64,000 nt of DNA. Source: an uncultured Bacteroidia bacterium (GTDB lineage: Bacteria > Bacteroidota > Bacteroidia > Bacteroidales > UBA932). The notes under the pieces were generated by a model that had not been told where the DNA came from, did no database searches, and saw nothing but the letters and a program-made list of their open reading frames with translations. Location: assembly GCA_902785785.1 (NCBI GenBank), contig CADAAA010000006.1, positions 140,427-204,426 on the forward strand, in the 5' to 3' direction. Positions 34,811-44,044 of the stretch are shown here, piece by piece. A program made the position numbers and the translations under genes. The first letter of the stretch is position 1, and every line of letters starts with the position of its first letter.

Positions 34811-36178
34811 ATGGAAAAGAAAAGAGAAGGCTTCGGCAGCCGGACTGCCGTCATTTTCGCCATGGCCGGATCGGCGATCGGCCTCGGCAACATCTGGCGC
34901 TTCCCGTACATGGTGGGGGAGCATGGCGGAGCGGTATTCGTCTTGATCTACATCGTCGCCACGATCCTCTTCTCGCTGCCCATCTTCGTCGCCGAGGTCA
35001 TCATCGGCCGGCGCAGCCACACCAACGCCCGCGACGCGTTCGTCAAGCTGGCTCCCGGCAAACCGTTCTGGAGACTGGTCAGCATCCTGCCGATCGTCAT
35101 CCCGACCATCATCGCATCCTACTACAGCGTCATCGGCGGCTGGTCCCTGGAGTATTTCATCAAGGCCTGTTCGCTGGACTTCCTTCGGACGGCCCCGGAC
35201 ATGGCCACCGACCTTTTCGGCGGTTTCGTGTCCTCGACATGGGTTCCGGTGATAATGCATCTCGTCTTCCTTGCCATGTCGGCTGTGGTGGTCGCCCTGG
35301 GCGTCAAGGCCGGCATCGAGAAGTTCAGCAAGTTCATCCTTCCTGTTCTGTTCATACTTATAGTACTGATTGCGCTGTATTCCATGAGCCTGCCAGGCGC
35401 CGGCGAAGGTGTCCGTTACCTTTTCTGGGCCGACTTCTCTGAATTCACTCCCCGGACTTTCGCGTATGCGCTCGGACAGAGTTTCTACTCGCTGTCCCTC
35501 GGCATGGGCATCATAATCACTTACGGCTCCTATGTCCGCAAGGATGAGAATATCCTCGCTTCCAGCGCGGGAACGGCGGTCTCCGACCTGATGTTCGCGC
35601 TGCTTGCCGGCCTGGCCATCATGCCGGCGGTCTTCGCCGCCGGTATCGAGCCCGGCGCCGGCCCCGGCCTCATCTTCCAGAGCATACCGTACATCTTCTG
35701 CAAGATGGGCCAGGAGGCTCCTACCCTCAGTACCATTGCTTCCGTCCTGTTCTTCTTCACGGTCATCGTGGCTGCCATGACTTCGCTGATCTCCCTCATC
35801 GAGGTCGGTACCGCATTCCTGGTGGAAAAGTTCGGTATGAAGCGCGTACGGGCAGTCTTTGCCATGTTCCTGATATGCGGTACGGCCGGCGTGCTCTGCT
35901 CGCTGTCGTTCGGTCCGCTGTCCGGCCTGACGGTCGCGGGGATGAACATCTTCGACATCTTCGACTGGGTCGCTTCCAACATCCTGCTGCTCATCATGGC
36001 TTTCCTGTCCGTGGTCTTCGTCGGGTTCGTCATGAAGAAGGAGGATGTCCGGGACGAGTTCACCAACGGCGGTGCCAAACGACGTAACGCCCCGCTGTTC
36101 AATGCCGTGTATTTCCTCATCAAATGGGTGGCCCCTATCGCCGTTCTCCTGATATTCTTCACCAATTTCATCCTGTAG
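34811..36178 (+). CDS. Sodium-dependent (NSS/SNF) transporter 1
   Basis: 455 residues with about 11-12 membrane helices in the LeuT fold. The N-terminal GSAIGLGNIWRFPYM (TM1, sodium and substrate site), the TM6 region SLSLGMGIIITYGSYV, and AGIEPGAGPGLIFQSIPYIF mark the family. The solute is probably an amino acid or amine, taken up with Na+. Bacterial members of this clade often have 11 helices. It is followed after 3 bp by a second, closely related copy, an apparent tandem duplication. Confidence 0.9.
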   Translation: MEKKREGFGSRTAVIFAMAGSAIGLGNIWRFPYMVGEHGGAVFVLIYIVATILFSLPIFVAEVIIGRRSHTNARDAFVKLAPGKPFWRLVSILPIVIPTIIASYYSVIGGWSLEYFIKACSLDFLRTAPDMATDLFGGFVSSTWVPVIMHLVFLAMSAVVVALGVKAGIEKFSKFILPVLFILIVLIALYSMSLPGAGEGVRYLFWADFSEFTPRTFAYALGQSFYSLSLGMGIIITYGSYVRKDENILASSAGTAVSDLMFALLAGLAIMPAVFAAGIEPGAGPGLIFQSIPYIFCKMGQEAPTLSTIASVLFFFTVIVAAMTSLISLIEVGTAFLVEKFGMKRVRAVFAMFLICGTAGVLCSLSFGPLSGLTVAGMNIFDIFDWVASNILLLIMAFLSVVFVGFVMKKEDVRDEFTNGGAKRRNAPLFNAVYFLIKWVAPIAVLLIFFTNFIL

Positions 36179-36181
36179 CGC

Positions 36182-37552
36182 ATGGCGAAGGACAGGGGCA
36201 GTTTCAACAGCCGCTTCACGGCTATCATGGCCATGGCCGGTTCGGCCATAGGCCTTGGCAATATCTGGCGTTTCCCCTACATGGTGGGACAGAACGGCGG
36301 AGCTGCTTTCATCCTCGTATACCTGTTCTCCGCGATATTCCTCTGCATCCCCATCTTCCTGGCCGAGTCCATCATAGGCAAAAGGACGCATCTGAGCACC
36401 TTCGGTGCCATGGAAAAGCTTGCTCCGGGCACCCGCTGGAAATGGCTGGGCTTCCTGACGGTGTTCACCCCGCTGATCATCCTGTCGTACTACAGCGTCG
36501 TGGGTGGCTGGTCCATAGAGTATTTCCTCAAGTCGCTCACATTGTCGTTCTCCGATCCGGCGGTGAGCATGGAGGAGCATTCCGCCGTGTTCGGCGGTTT
36601 CATCTCCTCGGCATGGCGTCCGCTCGTACTGCACACGGTATTCCTGTTGATCAATGCAGTCGTCGTCATCTTCGGGGTACGCGGGGGCATCGAGAGGTTC
36701 ACCAAACTGACGACTCCGGTGCTGTTCATCCTGATAGTGCTGATAATGCTTTATTCGGTGAACCTCCCCGGGGCCTCGGCCGGTATCGATTATCTGATAC
36801 ATCCCGATTTTTCGAAGATCACGGGCTCCGCACTGCTTTCAGCCATGGGGCAAGCATTCTTCTCGCTTTCGTTGGGAGTCGGCTGCATCCTGACATACGC
36901 GTCTTACCTCAAGTCTGATGAGAACCTTCTGGCAACAGGAATATTCACGTCGATGTTCGACCTGCTGTTCGCCATCATCGCCGGCTTCGCCATCATGCCG
37001 GCGGTCTTCGCGGCCGGCATCGAGCCCGGGGCTGGCCCGGGACTCATTTTCGAGACCCTTCCTTACATCTTCTCCACGATGGGAGTGGATGCCCCGTGGC
37101 TTTGCAACATAGTGGCTATACTTTTCTTCCTGACCATCCTTTTCGCGGCGCTTACTTCGTCGATCTCCATGCTTGAGGTCGGCGTGGCCTATCTGGTGGA
37201 CCAGCGCAAGATGTCGCGCACTAAGGCTACGGCCCTGCTTTTCGCAGGATGCTGGATCCTCGGCGTGCTCTGCTCGCTGTCTTTCGGCCCGTTGAGGGAC
37301 CTGCACGTTTTCGGCATGACCGTTTTCGATGCCTGCGACCATCTGACTTCCGATTTCCTCATGACCTTCGGCAGCCTGCTGTTCGTATTCTTCGTCGGTT
37401 GGAAGATGAAACGCGCGGAGGTGCGGGATGAGTTCACCAACTGCGGGACGCTGCGTTTCAACAGCCGGGTTTTCGGAGTGGTATACTTCTTCATCAGGTA
37501 TGTGGCTCCTGCGGCGATCATCGCCATTTTCCTGTCCAACCTATTGATATAA
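36182..37552 (+). CDS. Sodium-dependent (NSS/SNF) transporter 2
   Basis: 456 residues, aligned along its length with the preceding gene, for instance GSAIGLGNIWRFPYM near the N-terminus, SLSLGVGCILTYASYL near TM6 and AGIEPGAGPGLIFETLPYIF. Divergence is concentrated in loops (LSFSDPAVSMEEHSAVFGGF replaces a different stretch), suggesting an older duplication with changed specificity. The two genes are separated by 3 bp and are probably one transcript. Confidence 0.9.
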   Translation: MAKDRGSFNSRFTAIMAMAGSAIGLGNIWRFPYMVGQNGGAAFILVYLFSAIFLCIPIFLAESIIGKRTHLSTFGAMEKLAPGTRWKWLGFLTVFTPLIILSYYSVVGGWSIEYFLKSLTLSFSDPAVSMEEHSAVFGGFISSAWRPLVLHTVFLLINAVVVIFGVRGGIERFTKLTTPVLFILIVLIMLYSVNLPGASAGIDYLIHPDFSKITGSALLSAMGQAFFSLSLGVGCILTYASYLKSDENLLATGIFTSMFDLLFAIIAGFAIMPAVFAAGIEPGAGPGLIFETLPYIFSTMGVDAPWLCNIVAILFFLTILFAALTSSISMLEVGVAYLVDQRKMSRTKATALLFAGCWILGVLCSLSFGPLRDLHVFGMTVFDACDHLTSDFLMTFGSLLFVFFVGWKMKRAEVRDEFTNCGTLRFNSRVFGVVYFFIRYVAPAAIIAIFLSNLLI

Positions 37553-37572
37553 CCGTTTTTTTCTTACCTTTG
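37544..37572 (+). promoter_or_regulatory. Promoter of the thioredoxin-like lipoprotein gene
   Basis: TTG at 37544-37546 (inside the last codons of the transporter), 18 bases, then TACCTTTG at 37565-37572. It is 23 bases before the ATG at 37595. Confidence 0.55.
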
Positions 37573-37594
37573 CACGGTTTTAAAGATTTTGAAA

Positions 37595-38419
37595 ATGAAG
37601 AAATTGCTTTTCATTGCGGCTGCCGTCATCATCGCAGCCGTGTCCTGCAACAGCGGTCCCAAGACCAACGCCGAGAAGACCGCAGCCTTCGAGGCTGAGA
37701 TGCAGAAGATCATGGACGAATACGAGCAGGCTGAGGATCCCGATGCCATCGAGGACGAGACTATCAAGAAGCTCGTGGACCTGAGCCTGGCCACCATGAA
37801 GAAATATCCTTCGGACACCGTAGCCCTCGAGGCCCTTCAGGCGTGCTACTATTACGCCGATCCCGAGGATCTCAAGGACGCCATCGCCCTCCTGAGCGAC
37901 GAGTTCAAGGAGGAGCCTTTCGTGAAGATGGTCGCCGACGGACTCGACACCAAGATCGCCACCAAGGAAGGCCAGCCTTTCGTGGACTTCACCGTGGAGC
38001 ATGTCCTCGACGAGAATCCTGACGGAACCCTCGTTACCGAGCAGCGCAAGCTTTCCGACTATGTCGGCAAGGGCAAGTACATCCTCGTGGACTTCTGGTC
38101 TCCCTGGTGCCCTCCCTGCAAGGCTGAGCTCCCGAACATCGTGAACGTATACAACAAGTACCACGGAGACAAGTTCGACATCCTCAGCGTAGCAGTCTGG
38201 GAAGAGAGCCGCGGCATGAACTGGAAGGATACCAGGGATACCGCCGTCGTCTACGGCATCACCTGGAACCAGATGAACAACGGCCATCAGGAGCCTGCTG
38301 CCCTCTACGGCATCGAAGGCATCCCCCACGTGATCCTGTTCGGTCCCGACGGTACCATCGTCAAGCGCGAGCTCCGCGGCAAGGCCCTTGAGGAAGCCGT
38401 TGCGGCTATCGCCCAGTAG
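37595..38419 (+). CDS. TlpA-like thioredoxin lipoprotein
   Basis: 274 residues. Lipoprotein signal (KKLLFIAAAVIIAAVSC, lipobox AVSC). The middle (25-140) is helical and acidic. The C-terminal 140 residues hold an AhpC/TSA-TlpA domain with the active-site pair CPPC in DFWSPWCPPCKAELPN and cis-Pro in GIEGIPHVILFGPDG. It should reduce or shuffle disulfides in the periplasm. Start at the ATG 37595, since the TTG at 37589 precedes it by only 6 bases. It ends on a TAG that overlaps the uvrC GTG start. Confidence 0.88.
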   Translation: MKKLLFIAAAVIIAAVSCNSGPKTNAEKTAAFEAEMQKIMDEYEQAEDPDAIEDETIKKLVDLSLATMKKYPSDTVALEALQACYYYADPEDLKDAIALLSDEFKEEPFVKMVADGLDTKIATKEGQPFVDFTVEHVLDENPDGTLVTEQRKLSDYVGKGKYILVDFWSPWCPPCKAELPNIVNVYNKYHGDKFDILSVAVWEESRGMNWKDTRDTAVVYGITWNQMNNGHQEPAALYGIEGIPHVILFGPDGTIVKRELRGKALEEAVAAIAQ

Positions 38420-40227
38420 TGGACGTAAGAGAGAAAATAGACCTTCTACCGCATTCCCCCGGAGTTTACCGTTACTACAACTCCGAGGGAACGGTCATTT
38501 ATGTCGGCAAGGCAAAGGACCTGTTCAAGCGGGTCCACCAGTATTTCGTGCCGCCGGAGCGGCTCAATACCAAGACCCGCATCCTGGTCTCGAAGATAGC
38601 CGACGTCCAGTACTCGGTGGTCGACACCGAAGCTGACGCCCTGCTGCTTGAGAACAATCTCATCAAGCAGTACAAGCCCAAGTACAACATCCTACTCAAG
38701 GACTCCAAGACCTATCCCTGGATATGCGTCACGGCCGAGCCGTATCCGCGCGTGTTCCTGACCAGGCGACTGGTCCAGAACGGGTCGCGTTATTACGGCC
38801 CGTACAGCTCAGCCACCTATGCGCACAATCTCCTGGACTTCTTCAACGCCAACTACCCGCTGCGCTCCTGCAAGCACAAGATCGATTCCGACTCGATCCT
38901 GAGGAAGAAGGTGCGGCCGTGCCTGGATTTCCATATCGGGAGATGCAAGGGCTGCTGCGCCGGCGCTGTCTCCATCGAGGAGTACGGAGGCTGGATAGAG
39001 GAGATCACCGCCCTGCTGAAGGGCGGCGTGGGCGACATCCTGCGCCGCTATCGCGAGCGGATGTCGCAGGCCGCCGAGGCGCTCGACTTCGAGTCGGCGC
39101 AGGAGTTCAAGGAGAGGATCGCTTCGCTTGAGAAGCACTATTCCCACTCCATCATTTCCGCGGCGCGGGATACGGATGCCGATGTCTTCTCGCTCGTTTT
39201 CGACGGCGCGGAGGCGTTCGGCAATTTCCTCCGCATCCGCTCCGGGTCGGTCGTGCAGTCGCTCAACCTAGGGTTTAAGATGAACATCGAGGAGGAGCAG
39301 GAGTCGGTCCTCAGCTCTTTCCTGGCTGAGATAGAGTCCAAGTTCGGAGACCTGTCGAAGGAGGTGATCGTGCCGTTCCTTCCCGATGTGGAGATCCCCG
39401 GAGTGGAGTTCCGCATCCCGGTCAAGGGGGACAAGCTCGCACTTCTCTCGCTGAGTCTCAAGAATGCCAAGGAGTTCCAGTTCAACGCCATGAAGCAGCG
39501 CGAGCACACCGATCCGGATGCTTTCCATGCAGCGGTCGTCGAGGAGATACGCGTGGCGCTCGGGATGAAGGAAGCCCCAGTGCACATGGAGTGTTTCGAC
39601 AACTCCAATATCCAGGGAACCAATCCTGTGGCATCATGCGTTGTGTTCAGGGGCGGCGTTCCGTCCAAGAAGGATTACAGGAAATTCAAGATCAAGACTG
39701 TCGTGGGAGCGAACGATTTCGCTTCGATGAAGGAGATAGTCAACCGGCGGTACTCGCGCCTGCTGGCGGAAGCCCCCGACGATTTGCCGCAGCTCGTGGT
39801 CATCGACGGCGGCAAGGGCCAGCTCGGTCAGGCCTGGGAGGCCTTGTGCGAGCTGGGCATACAGGACCGCATTACGATAGTCGGCCTGGCAAAACGTCTG
39901 GAGGAAGTCATAAGGATCGGGGACCCGTATCCGCTTTTCCTTGACCGCAACTCCCAGGCGTTCAGGGTGATAACCCATATCCGTGACGAAGCTCACCGCT
40001 TTGGCATCACATTCCACCGGGACCTGCGCAGCAAGGCCCAGGTGCATTCCGCCCTGCGGGATATCCCCGGCGTGGGCGAAAAGACGGAGCAGCGGCTGCT
40101 GATGCATTTCGGCAGCGTGGCGCGCATAGCGGCGGCGCCGCCGGACGACCTCGCGAAGCTGGTCGGTCCGGCCCTGGCCGCCCGCATCCGAGCCGCCTTG
40201 GCCGCGCCCGAAAACTCACTCGGATAG
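38419..40227 (+). CDS. uvrC: Excinuclease ABC subunit C
   Basis: 602 residues, starting at a GTG that overlaps the previous stop by one base. UvrC makes the dual incisions in nucleotide excision repair. The order is GIY-YIG nuclease (SPGVYRYY, then IYVGKAKDL, near 13-35), a UVR domain (EALDFESAQEFKERIASLEK, near 215), a Cys-rich linker (RPCLDFHIGRCKGCCAGAVS), an RNase-H-like second nuclease (HMECFDNSNIQGTNPVAS, VVIDGGKGQL) and the C-terminal helix-hairpin-helix (DIPGVGEKTEQRLLMHFGS). Confidence 0.95.
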   Translation: MDVREKIDLLPHSPGVYRYYNSEGTVIYVGKAKDLFKRVHQYFVPPERLNTKTRILVSKIADVQYSVVDTEADALLLENNLIKQYKPKYNILLKDSKTYPWICVTAEPYPRVFLTRRLVQNGSRYYGPYSSATYAHNLLDFFNANYPLRSCKHKIDSDSILRKKVRPCLDFHIGRCKGCCAGAVSIEEYGGWIEEITALLKGGVGDILRRYRERMSQAAEALDFESAQEFKERIASLEKHYSHSIISAARDTDADVFSLVFDGAEAFGNFLRIRSGSVVQSLNLGFKMNIEEEQESVLSSFLAEIESKFGDLSKEVIVPFLPDVEIPGVEFRIPVKGDKLALLSLSLKNAKEFQFNAMKQREHTDPDAFHAAVVEEIRVALGMKEAPVHMECFDNSNIQGTNPVASCVVFRGGVPSKKDYRKFKIKTVVGANDFASMKEIVNRRYSRLLAEAPDDLPQLVVIDGGKGQLGQAWEALCELGIQDRITIVGLAKRLEEVIRIGDPYPLFLDRNSQAFRVITHIRDEAHRFGITFHRDLRSKAQVHSALRDIPGVGEKTEQRLLMHFGSVARIAAAPPDDLAKLVGPALAARIRAALAAPENSLG

Positions 40228-40228
40228 T

Positions 40229-40993
40229 ATGGAAGAGAGATTCAACAAATGGTTCAACGCGTTCATCCTGATAGGGATGACTGTGGCGATCGTGCTGACC
40301 ACGATCCTCAAGTTCGACGCGGCGGAGAGCGGCCGCATCGGCCTGCTCATCGCGGCCTTCGGCTCGCTGATGGGCATCCTCAGCGTCGTATGCTCCGCCA
40401 ACGGCCGCATCCTCACTTTCCTGTTCGGCCTGCTCGACGTGGCGATATATGCCGTCATGTGCTTCGTGACCTGGAAGCGCGGCGGCGCAGGACTCGGCAA
40501 CGCCATCATCAACGGCCTGTATTTCGTCCCGATGCAGTTCATCGGCTTCGCCCAATGGAAGAAGCGTGGCGCGGAGGCGCACAAGCAGGTCAACGCGCGG
40601 CGTCTTTCAGGAAAGCAATGGATGTTGTTTTCCGCGTTGTTTCTTGTCGGTACCATTGTAGTTTATCTTATCCTTTGTTCCGTGGACAAGGAGGCCGCAG
40701 GCCGTTTCCTGAGGGTGGCAGTATTGATGGATGCCGTCAGCATGGTCTGCAACATTCTCGGCCAGTACCTCCTTTCGACCGCCTACATGGAACAGTGGAT
40801 ATTCTGGATACTGGTGAACATCGCTTCCGTGATAATGTGGAGCGTATCCCTGCACCAGACATCAGACCAATACTCAGCGATTTACGTCGTGAAATACGCC
40901 TTCTACCTCCTCAATTCGCTGAACGGACTGAGGATCTGGATCAACCTGAGCAAACGGCACGATGATTGCAAAGAGCAGGTTCAGCAGGGGTGA
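40229..40993 (+). CDS. pnuC: Nicotinamide mononucleotide transporter family protein PnuC
   Basis: 254 residues with about seven hydrophobic helices. It resembles PnuC/SWEET-like vitamin transporters: GSLMGILSVVCSANGRILTF, a conserved W near FAQWKK, and a late ILVNIASVIMWSVSL helix, where Trp and Asn hold the nicotinamide riboside ring. Substrate could be nicotinamide riboside or a related vitamin. It begins one base after the uvrC stop, so the two are in one transcription unit. Annotated as PnuC rather than a thiamine transporter by overall pattern only. Confidence 0.8.
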   Translation: MEERFNKWFNAFILIGMTVAIVLTTILKFDAAESGRIGLLIAAFGSLMGILSVVCSANGRILTFLFGLLDVAIYAVMCFVTWKRGGAGLGNAIINGLYFVPMQFIGFAQWKKRGAEAHKQVNARRLSGKQWMLFSALFLVGTIVVYLILCSVDKEAAGRFLRVAVLMDAVSMVCNILGQYLLSTAYMEQWIFWILVNIASVIMWSVSLHQTSDQYSAIYVVKYAFYLLNSLNGLRIWINLSKRHDDCKEQVQQG

Positions 40994-41019
40994 TCTGCGC
41001 AGGGCAAAAAGGCCGCAAG

Positions 41020-41051
41020 TTTGGAGAATTGAAAAATAATTCGTTACTTTG
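41020..41051 (+). promoter_or_regulatory. acpP promoter
   Basis: TTTG at 41020-41023 and TACTTTG at 41045-41051, spaced 21 bases, fit the Bacteroidota -33/-7 pair. The ATG follows 53 bases later. Confidence 0.6.
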
Positions 41052-41103
41052 CGGAACATTGCAAAGAAGTGTATTTTTAAAACATAAACTAAATCTTTGA
41101 ATT

Positions 41104-41349
41104 ATGCAGTACGAGGAAATCGTAAAAAAGGTTAAGGAGATCATCGTCGACAAGCTCGGCGTCGAGGCTTCGGAGGTCACTGAGACCGCGAACTTCACCA
41201 ATGATCTCGGTGCTGACTCTCTCGATACCGTAGAGCTTCTCATGGAGTTCGAAAGGGTGTTCGGCATTAAGATTCCGGATGAGGAAACTAGCGCTATCGC
41301 TACTGTACAGGATGCCATTGACAAGGTCAAGGAAAAGCTTGGCGAGTAG
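41104..41349 (+). CDS. acpP: Acyl carrier protein
   Basis: 81 residues, small and acidic, the classical ACP. The 4'-phosphopantetheine attachment Ser is in [16 protein letters not shown], in the family position near residue 39. It carries growing acyl chains for fatty acid and lipid A synthesis in the cytoplasm. It is flanked by a promoter and a strong terminator and so is monocistronic; fabF, its usual neighbour in many bacteria, is not adjacent. Confidence 0.97.
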   Translation: MQYEEIVKKVKEIIVDKLGVEASEVTETANFTNDLGADSLDTVELLMEFERVFGIKIPDEETSAIATVQDAIDKVKEKLGE

Positions 41350-41371
41350 TCGGATACAGCGTAAACACAAA

Positions 41372-41405
41372 GAGGATGACCATAACGGTCATCCTCATTT
41401 TTTTA
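41372..41405 (+). terminator. Terminator after acpP
   Basis: GAGGATGACC and GGTCATCCTC pair perfectly around a 5-base loop (ATAAC) and are followed by A and seven T. Confidence 0.9.
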
Positions 41406-41421
41406 TTCCAATCCGAAGAAC

Positions 41422-43125
41422 CTATTCCTTCGGGAGAGCGTAGATCACGCGCAATGTGGGAACCCTTCCGTCAGGGGAGTCCGGACCGTTCAGGACGGCG
41501 TCGAAATAGCGGTCCTTGTCCATCTCGATCTTGGACTTGCGGTTCGAGGTCGACGACGATGAATTGTACATGGATGCAAGCAGCGCCATGCTGTAATAGT
41601 TGGACATGCCGTATCCGTAACCGTATCCGCCGTACCCGCCATAGCCATATCCGCCATAACCTCCGTAACCACCGTATCCGTAGCCTCCGTATCCGCCGTA
41701 CCCGCCATAGCCATAGAGCTGGTTGAGGTACATCATCTGCTGCATCTGGTACAGGTAATCGCTCATCTTGGAGGAATTGTCAACCTCCGACATGAAATAC
41801 TCCGTGCTCATCAGCAGGGTCCAGATATCGTAGTTGGAGAGGTTGATGCCGTCCTTGGCCGAAAGGAGTTTCTGGACATGGTAGGTGATGTCCGGAGCGT
41901 ACTGGAGCAGCGAGCGGTTGAGCTTGCCGGGGTCCTCGTTGGAGGAGGAGACGTCGGTCAGGCTGGCGAAGGTTACTCCTTCGCTGTAGCTGCGGCGGCA
42001 GGTCGGGCTGAGATAATCCGGATACTTGTACATCTCGGTGTAGTCCTCAGGGAACTCGAAAGGCAGTATCAAGGATGCACGCGTGATGATGGCCTCCGAG
42101 GGATCGCCATGCTTCGAGATATCCTCGCGTAGCTTGTCGCGCATCTCCCTTGCGGAGAAAACCGCCTTGAGGCCGGCACCGCCCTCGATATGTATCTTGT
42201 CGGTGGCGAAACCCTCCATTTCTTGCGTCTCGTGCGAAGTGGAGTTGAAGCAGTACTGCGGGAAGGTATAATAGTCAGGATAATCGGCGTTGCTCTTGGC
42301 CTGGACCAGCTGGTCGAGGTCGAGGAAGTCGTTGGGGCTGAAATAGAACAGGAACGAAGTGTCCTTGCGGACGCCGCCGTATTCGCCGGTGAACGCGAGT
42401 TCGGCGAAATCCTTGGTAATGTATCCGTAGGACGTGTTCACGCCAAGCTGGAGGTTGAACATGTTGATGCGTCCGCCCATGCCGTCAGGCTCGTCGGTGT
42501 CGATGTAGATACCGGGGAACTTGGCCAGGTACTTGTCCATCTCCTTGAGGTCCTCGAGCTTGATCTGCATGTATTTCTCACCGAATTCGCGGCTGAAGTA
42601 GAACGTGAGCGAATCCTTGCCGTTGTATACGGGGATGCCGTCGGTGATCCTTCCGGGCTTGTGCTCTATGGGGGTGTTGAGGTCCACGATGGTGAAGTCC
42701 ATCGGCTTAGCGAGCTCGTAGACGTTGATGTTCTGGATGATGTCCTTCTCCTTGGTGTCGGCCACGCTGAAGGTGTCCCGGGCAGCGGAGAAGCGGAAAT
42801 AACGCAGGGAAGGGTTGCGCCCGAAGTCGAGCGTATCGGCGATAGGGACGAGCGAAAGGGCGCAGCCGCGCGTGGTGAGCCCGAACTCGGGATCGCGGAT
42901 GGCGCCGATGGTCATGCGGGTGTTGGAATAGCCGGAGAGGCTGTCCAGCATCTTCATGCTGATCTCGGTCAGCGGGAACTCGAGCGTATAGACGTCATAA
43001 AGATGTGACAGCGGGACGAGGTTGGAACCGAGGGTGTCGTCCCTGGTCACGCAGGATTGTACGCCATATATGACGAGGGCCGAGGCGAGCAGGCCTCCGA
43101 CCCTTCTCAAGAGTCTTGAAGTCAT
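41422..43125 (-). CDS. DUF4270-like lipoprotein with Gly-Tyr repeat tract
   Basis: 567 residues. The signal has a lipobox (YGVQSC, Cys25 or near), so it is a lipoprotein facing the periplasm or surface. The body (30-450) is mostly beta-stranded and matches DUF4270, found almost only in Bacteroidota and of unknown role; it commonly follows a glycogen synthase-like gene, as here. A tract at about residues 472-505 is built from GY and GGY units. Start and stop of the two genes are 3 bp apart, so they form one operon. Confidence 0.75.
   Translation of the reverse strand: MTSRLLRRVGGLLASALVIYGVQSCVTRDDTLGSNLVPLSHLYDVYTLEFPLTEISMKMLDSLSGYSNTRMTIGAIRDPEFGLTTRGCALSLVPIADTLDFGRNPSLRYFRFSAARDTFSVADTKEKDIIQNINVYELAKPMDFTIVDLNTPIEHKPGRITDGIPVYNGKDSLTFYFSREFGEKYMQIKLEDLKEMDKYLAKFPGIYIDTDEPDGMGGRINMFNLQLGVNTSYGYITKDFAELAFTGEYGGVRKDTSFLFYFSPNDFLDLDQLVQAKSNADYPDYYTFPQYCFNSTSHETQEMEGFATDKIHIEGGAGLKAVFSAREMRDKLREDISKHGDPSEAIITRASLILPFEFPEDYTEMYKYPDYLSPTCRRSYSEGVTFASLTDVSSSNEDPGKLNRSLLQYAPDITYHVQKLLSAKDGINLSNYDIWTLLMSTEYFMSEVDNSSKMSDYLYQMQQMMYLNQLYGYGGYGGYGGYGYGGYGGYGGYGYGGYGGYGYGYGMSNYYSMALLASMYNSSSSTSNRKSKIEMDKDRYFDAVLNGPDSPDGRVPTLRVIYALPKE
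41617..41716. repeat. Gly-Tyr coding tandem repeat
   Basis: The plus strand repeats CCGCCGTA, CCGCCATA and CCGTA blocks, encoding GYGGYGYGGYGGYGG-type peptide. Mixed synonymous codons argue for an old expansion. The repeats could expand or contract by slippage and alter the length of the tract. Confidence 0.7.
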
Positions 43126-43128
43126 TTC

Positions 43129-43947
43129 TTACAACTGATCATAAAAACTGTTGTACTCGTCGACGTAAGTCCCGTCCGCAAGCGATCCTGCGTTGAAGGG
43201 AAGCATGGGGACGCCCTTTTCCTTGCAGCATTCCACGAGCTCCGGCCTTACGTCGGGGGACGCGAGAATGACGCCGTCCGAGTACTGTACCGCTGTTTTC
43301 GCAAGATTTATGCCATCGGGATGCTCCAGCAGGGGAACGTCTGCGGCGGTAAGCCCTCCGAACAGAACGGTCTTCTGGAAACCCTCTCCGAGGGAATCGT
43401 CCGTAACGTCGTCGAATAGGGACAGCACGACCTTGCTTCCGGAGAAGATCGGGTCATCCTTGTAGGCCTTCTTCAGATAGAGGGGGAGGACATGGGAGAT
43501 CCATCCCTGGCAGTGGATGACATCCGGTGCCCAGCGGAGCTTCTTGACCGTCTCGAGGACGCCGCGCGCGAAGAATACGGCGCGCTCGCCGTTGTCCGCG
43601 AAGAAGCGGCCTTCGTCGTCGAAGAAGGTCTGCTTGCGGCGGAAATAATCCTCATTGTCGATGAAATATACCTGCAGGCGCGCTGCAGAGATGGATGCAA
43701 CCTTGATGATGAGGGGCCTGTCGACGTCGCTGATGATGATGTTCATCCCGGAGAGGCGGATGACTTCGTGCAACTGGTTCTTGCGCTCGTTGATGCAGCC
43801 GTAGCGGGGCATGAACGAGCGGATCTCTTTCTTCTTCTCCTGGATACCCTGTGGAAGATGGCGGCCAATGGATGCTATTTCCGATTCCGGAAGGTACGGG
43901 GACATTTCGGAATTGACGAACAGTACTCTTTTTACGGACTCTTCCAT
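43129..43947 (-). CDS. Starch/glycogen synthase N-terminal-domain protein without the C-terminal domain
   Basis: 272 residues from the ATG at 43947. It resembles the N-terminal Rossmann domain of GT5 glycogen synthases (RVLFVNSEMSPYLPESE, SFMPRYG, APDVIHCQGWISHVLPLYL). The KTGGL motif that binds ADP-glucose is absent here (ESEIASIGRHL stands in its place), and the C-terminal nucleotide-binding domain is missing. So classical glycogen synthesis is doubtful; a regulatory, scaffold or altered transferase role is more likely. The pair with a DUF4270 lipoprotein recurs in Bacteroidota. Confidence 0.75.
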   Translation of the reverse strand: MEESVKRVLFVNSEMSPYLPESEIASIGRHLPQGIQEKKKEIRSFMPRYGCINERKNQLHEVIRLSGMNIIISDVDRPLIIKVASISAARLQVYFIDNEDYFRRKQTFFDDEGRFFADNGERAVFFARGVLETVKKLRWAPDVIHCQGWISHVLPLYLKKAYKDDPIFSGSKVVLSLFDDVTDDSLGEGFQKTVLFGGLTAADVPLLEHPDGINLAKTAVQYSDGVILASPDVRPELVECCKEKGVPMLPFNAGSLADGTYVDEYNSFYDQL

Positions 43948-43975
43948 TTGTCTGCTATAAACTAATATACAAATA

Positions 43976-43983
43976 CAAAGGTA
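43976..43983 (-). promoter_or_regulatory. Promoter -7 box of the GT5-like/DUF4270 operon
   Basis: Minus-strand TACCTTTG about 29 bases before the start at 43947. Confidence 0.5.
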
Positions 43984-44013
43984 AGATTTTTTTTTCATAT
44001 TTCGATATTTCAC

Positions 44014-44021
44014 TATCTTTG
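44014..44021 (+). promoter_or_regulatory. ftsX operon -7 box
   Basis: TATCTTTG, 24 bases before the ftsX ATG at 44045. It is separated by 31 bp from the divergent promoter, so the two share their upstream AT-rich stretch. Confidence 0.55.
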
Positions 44022-44044
44022 AGTTTTGATTGCACTACAGGTCT

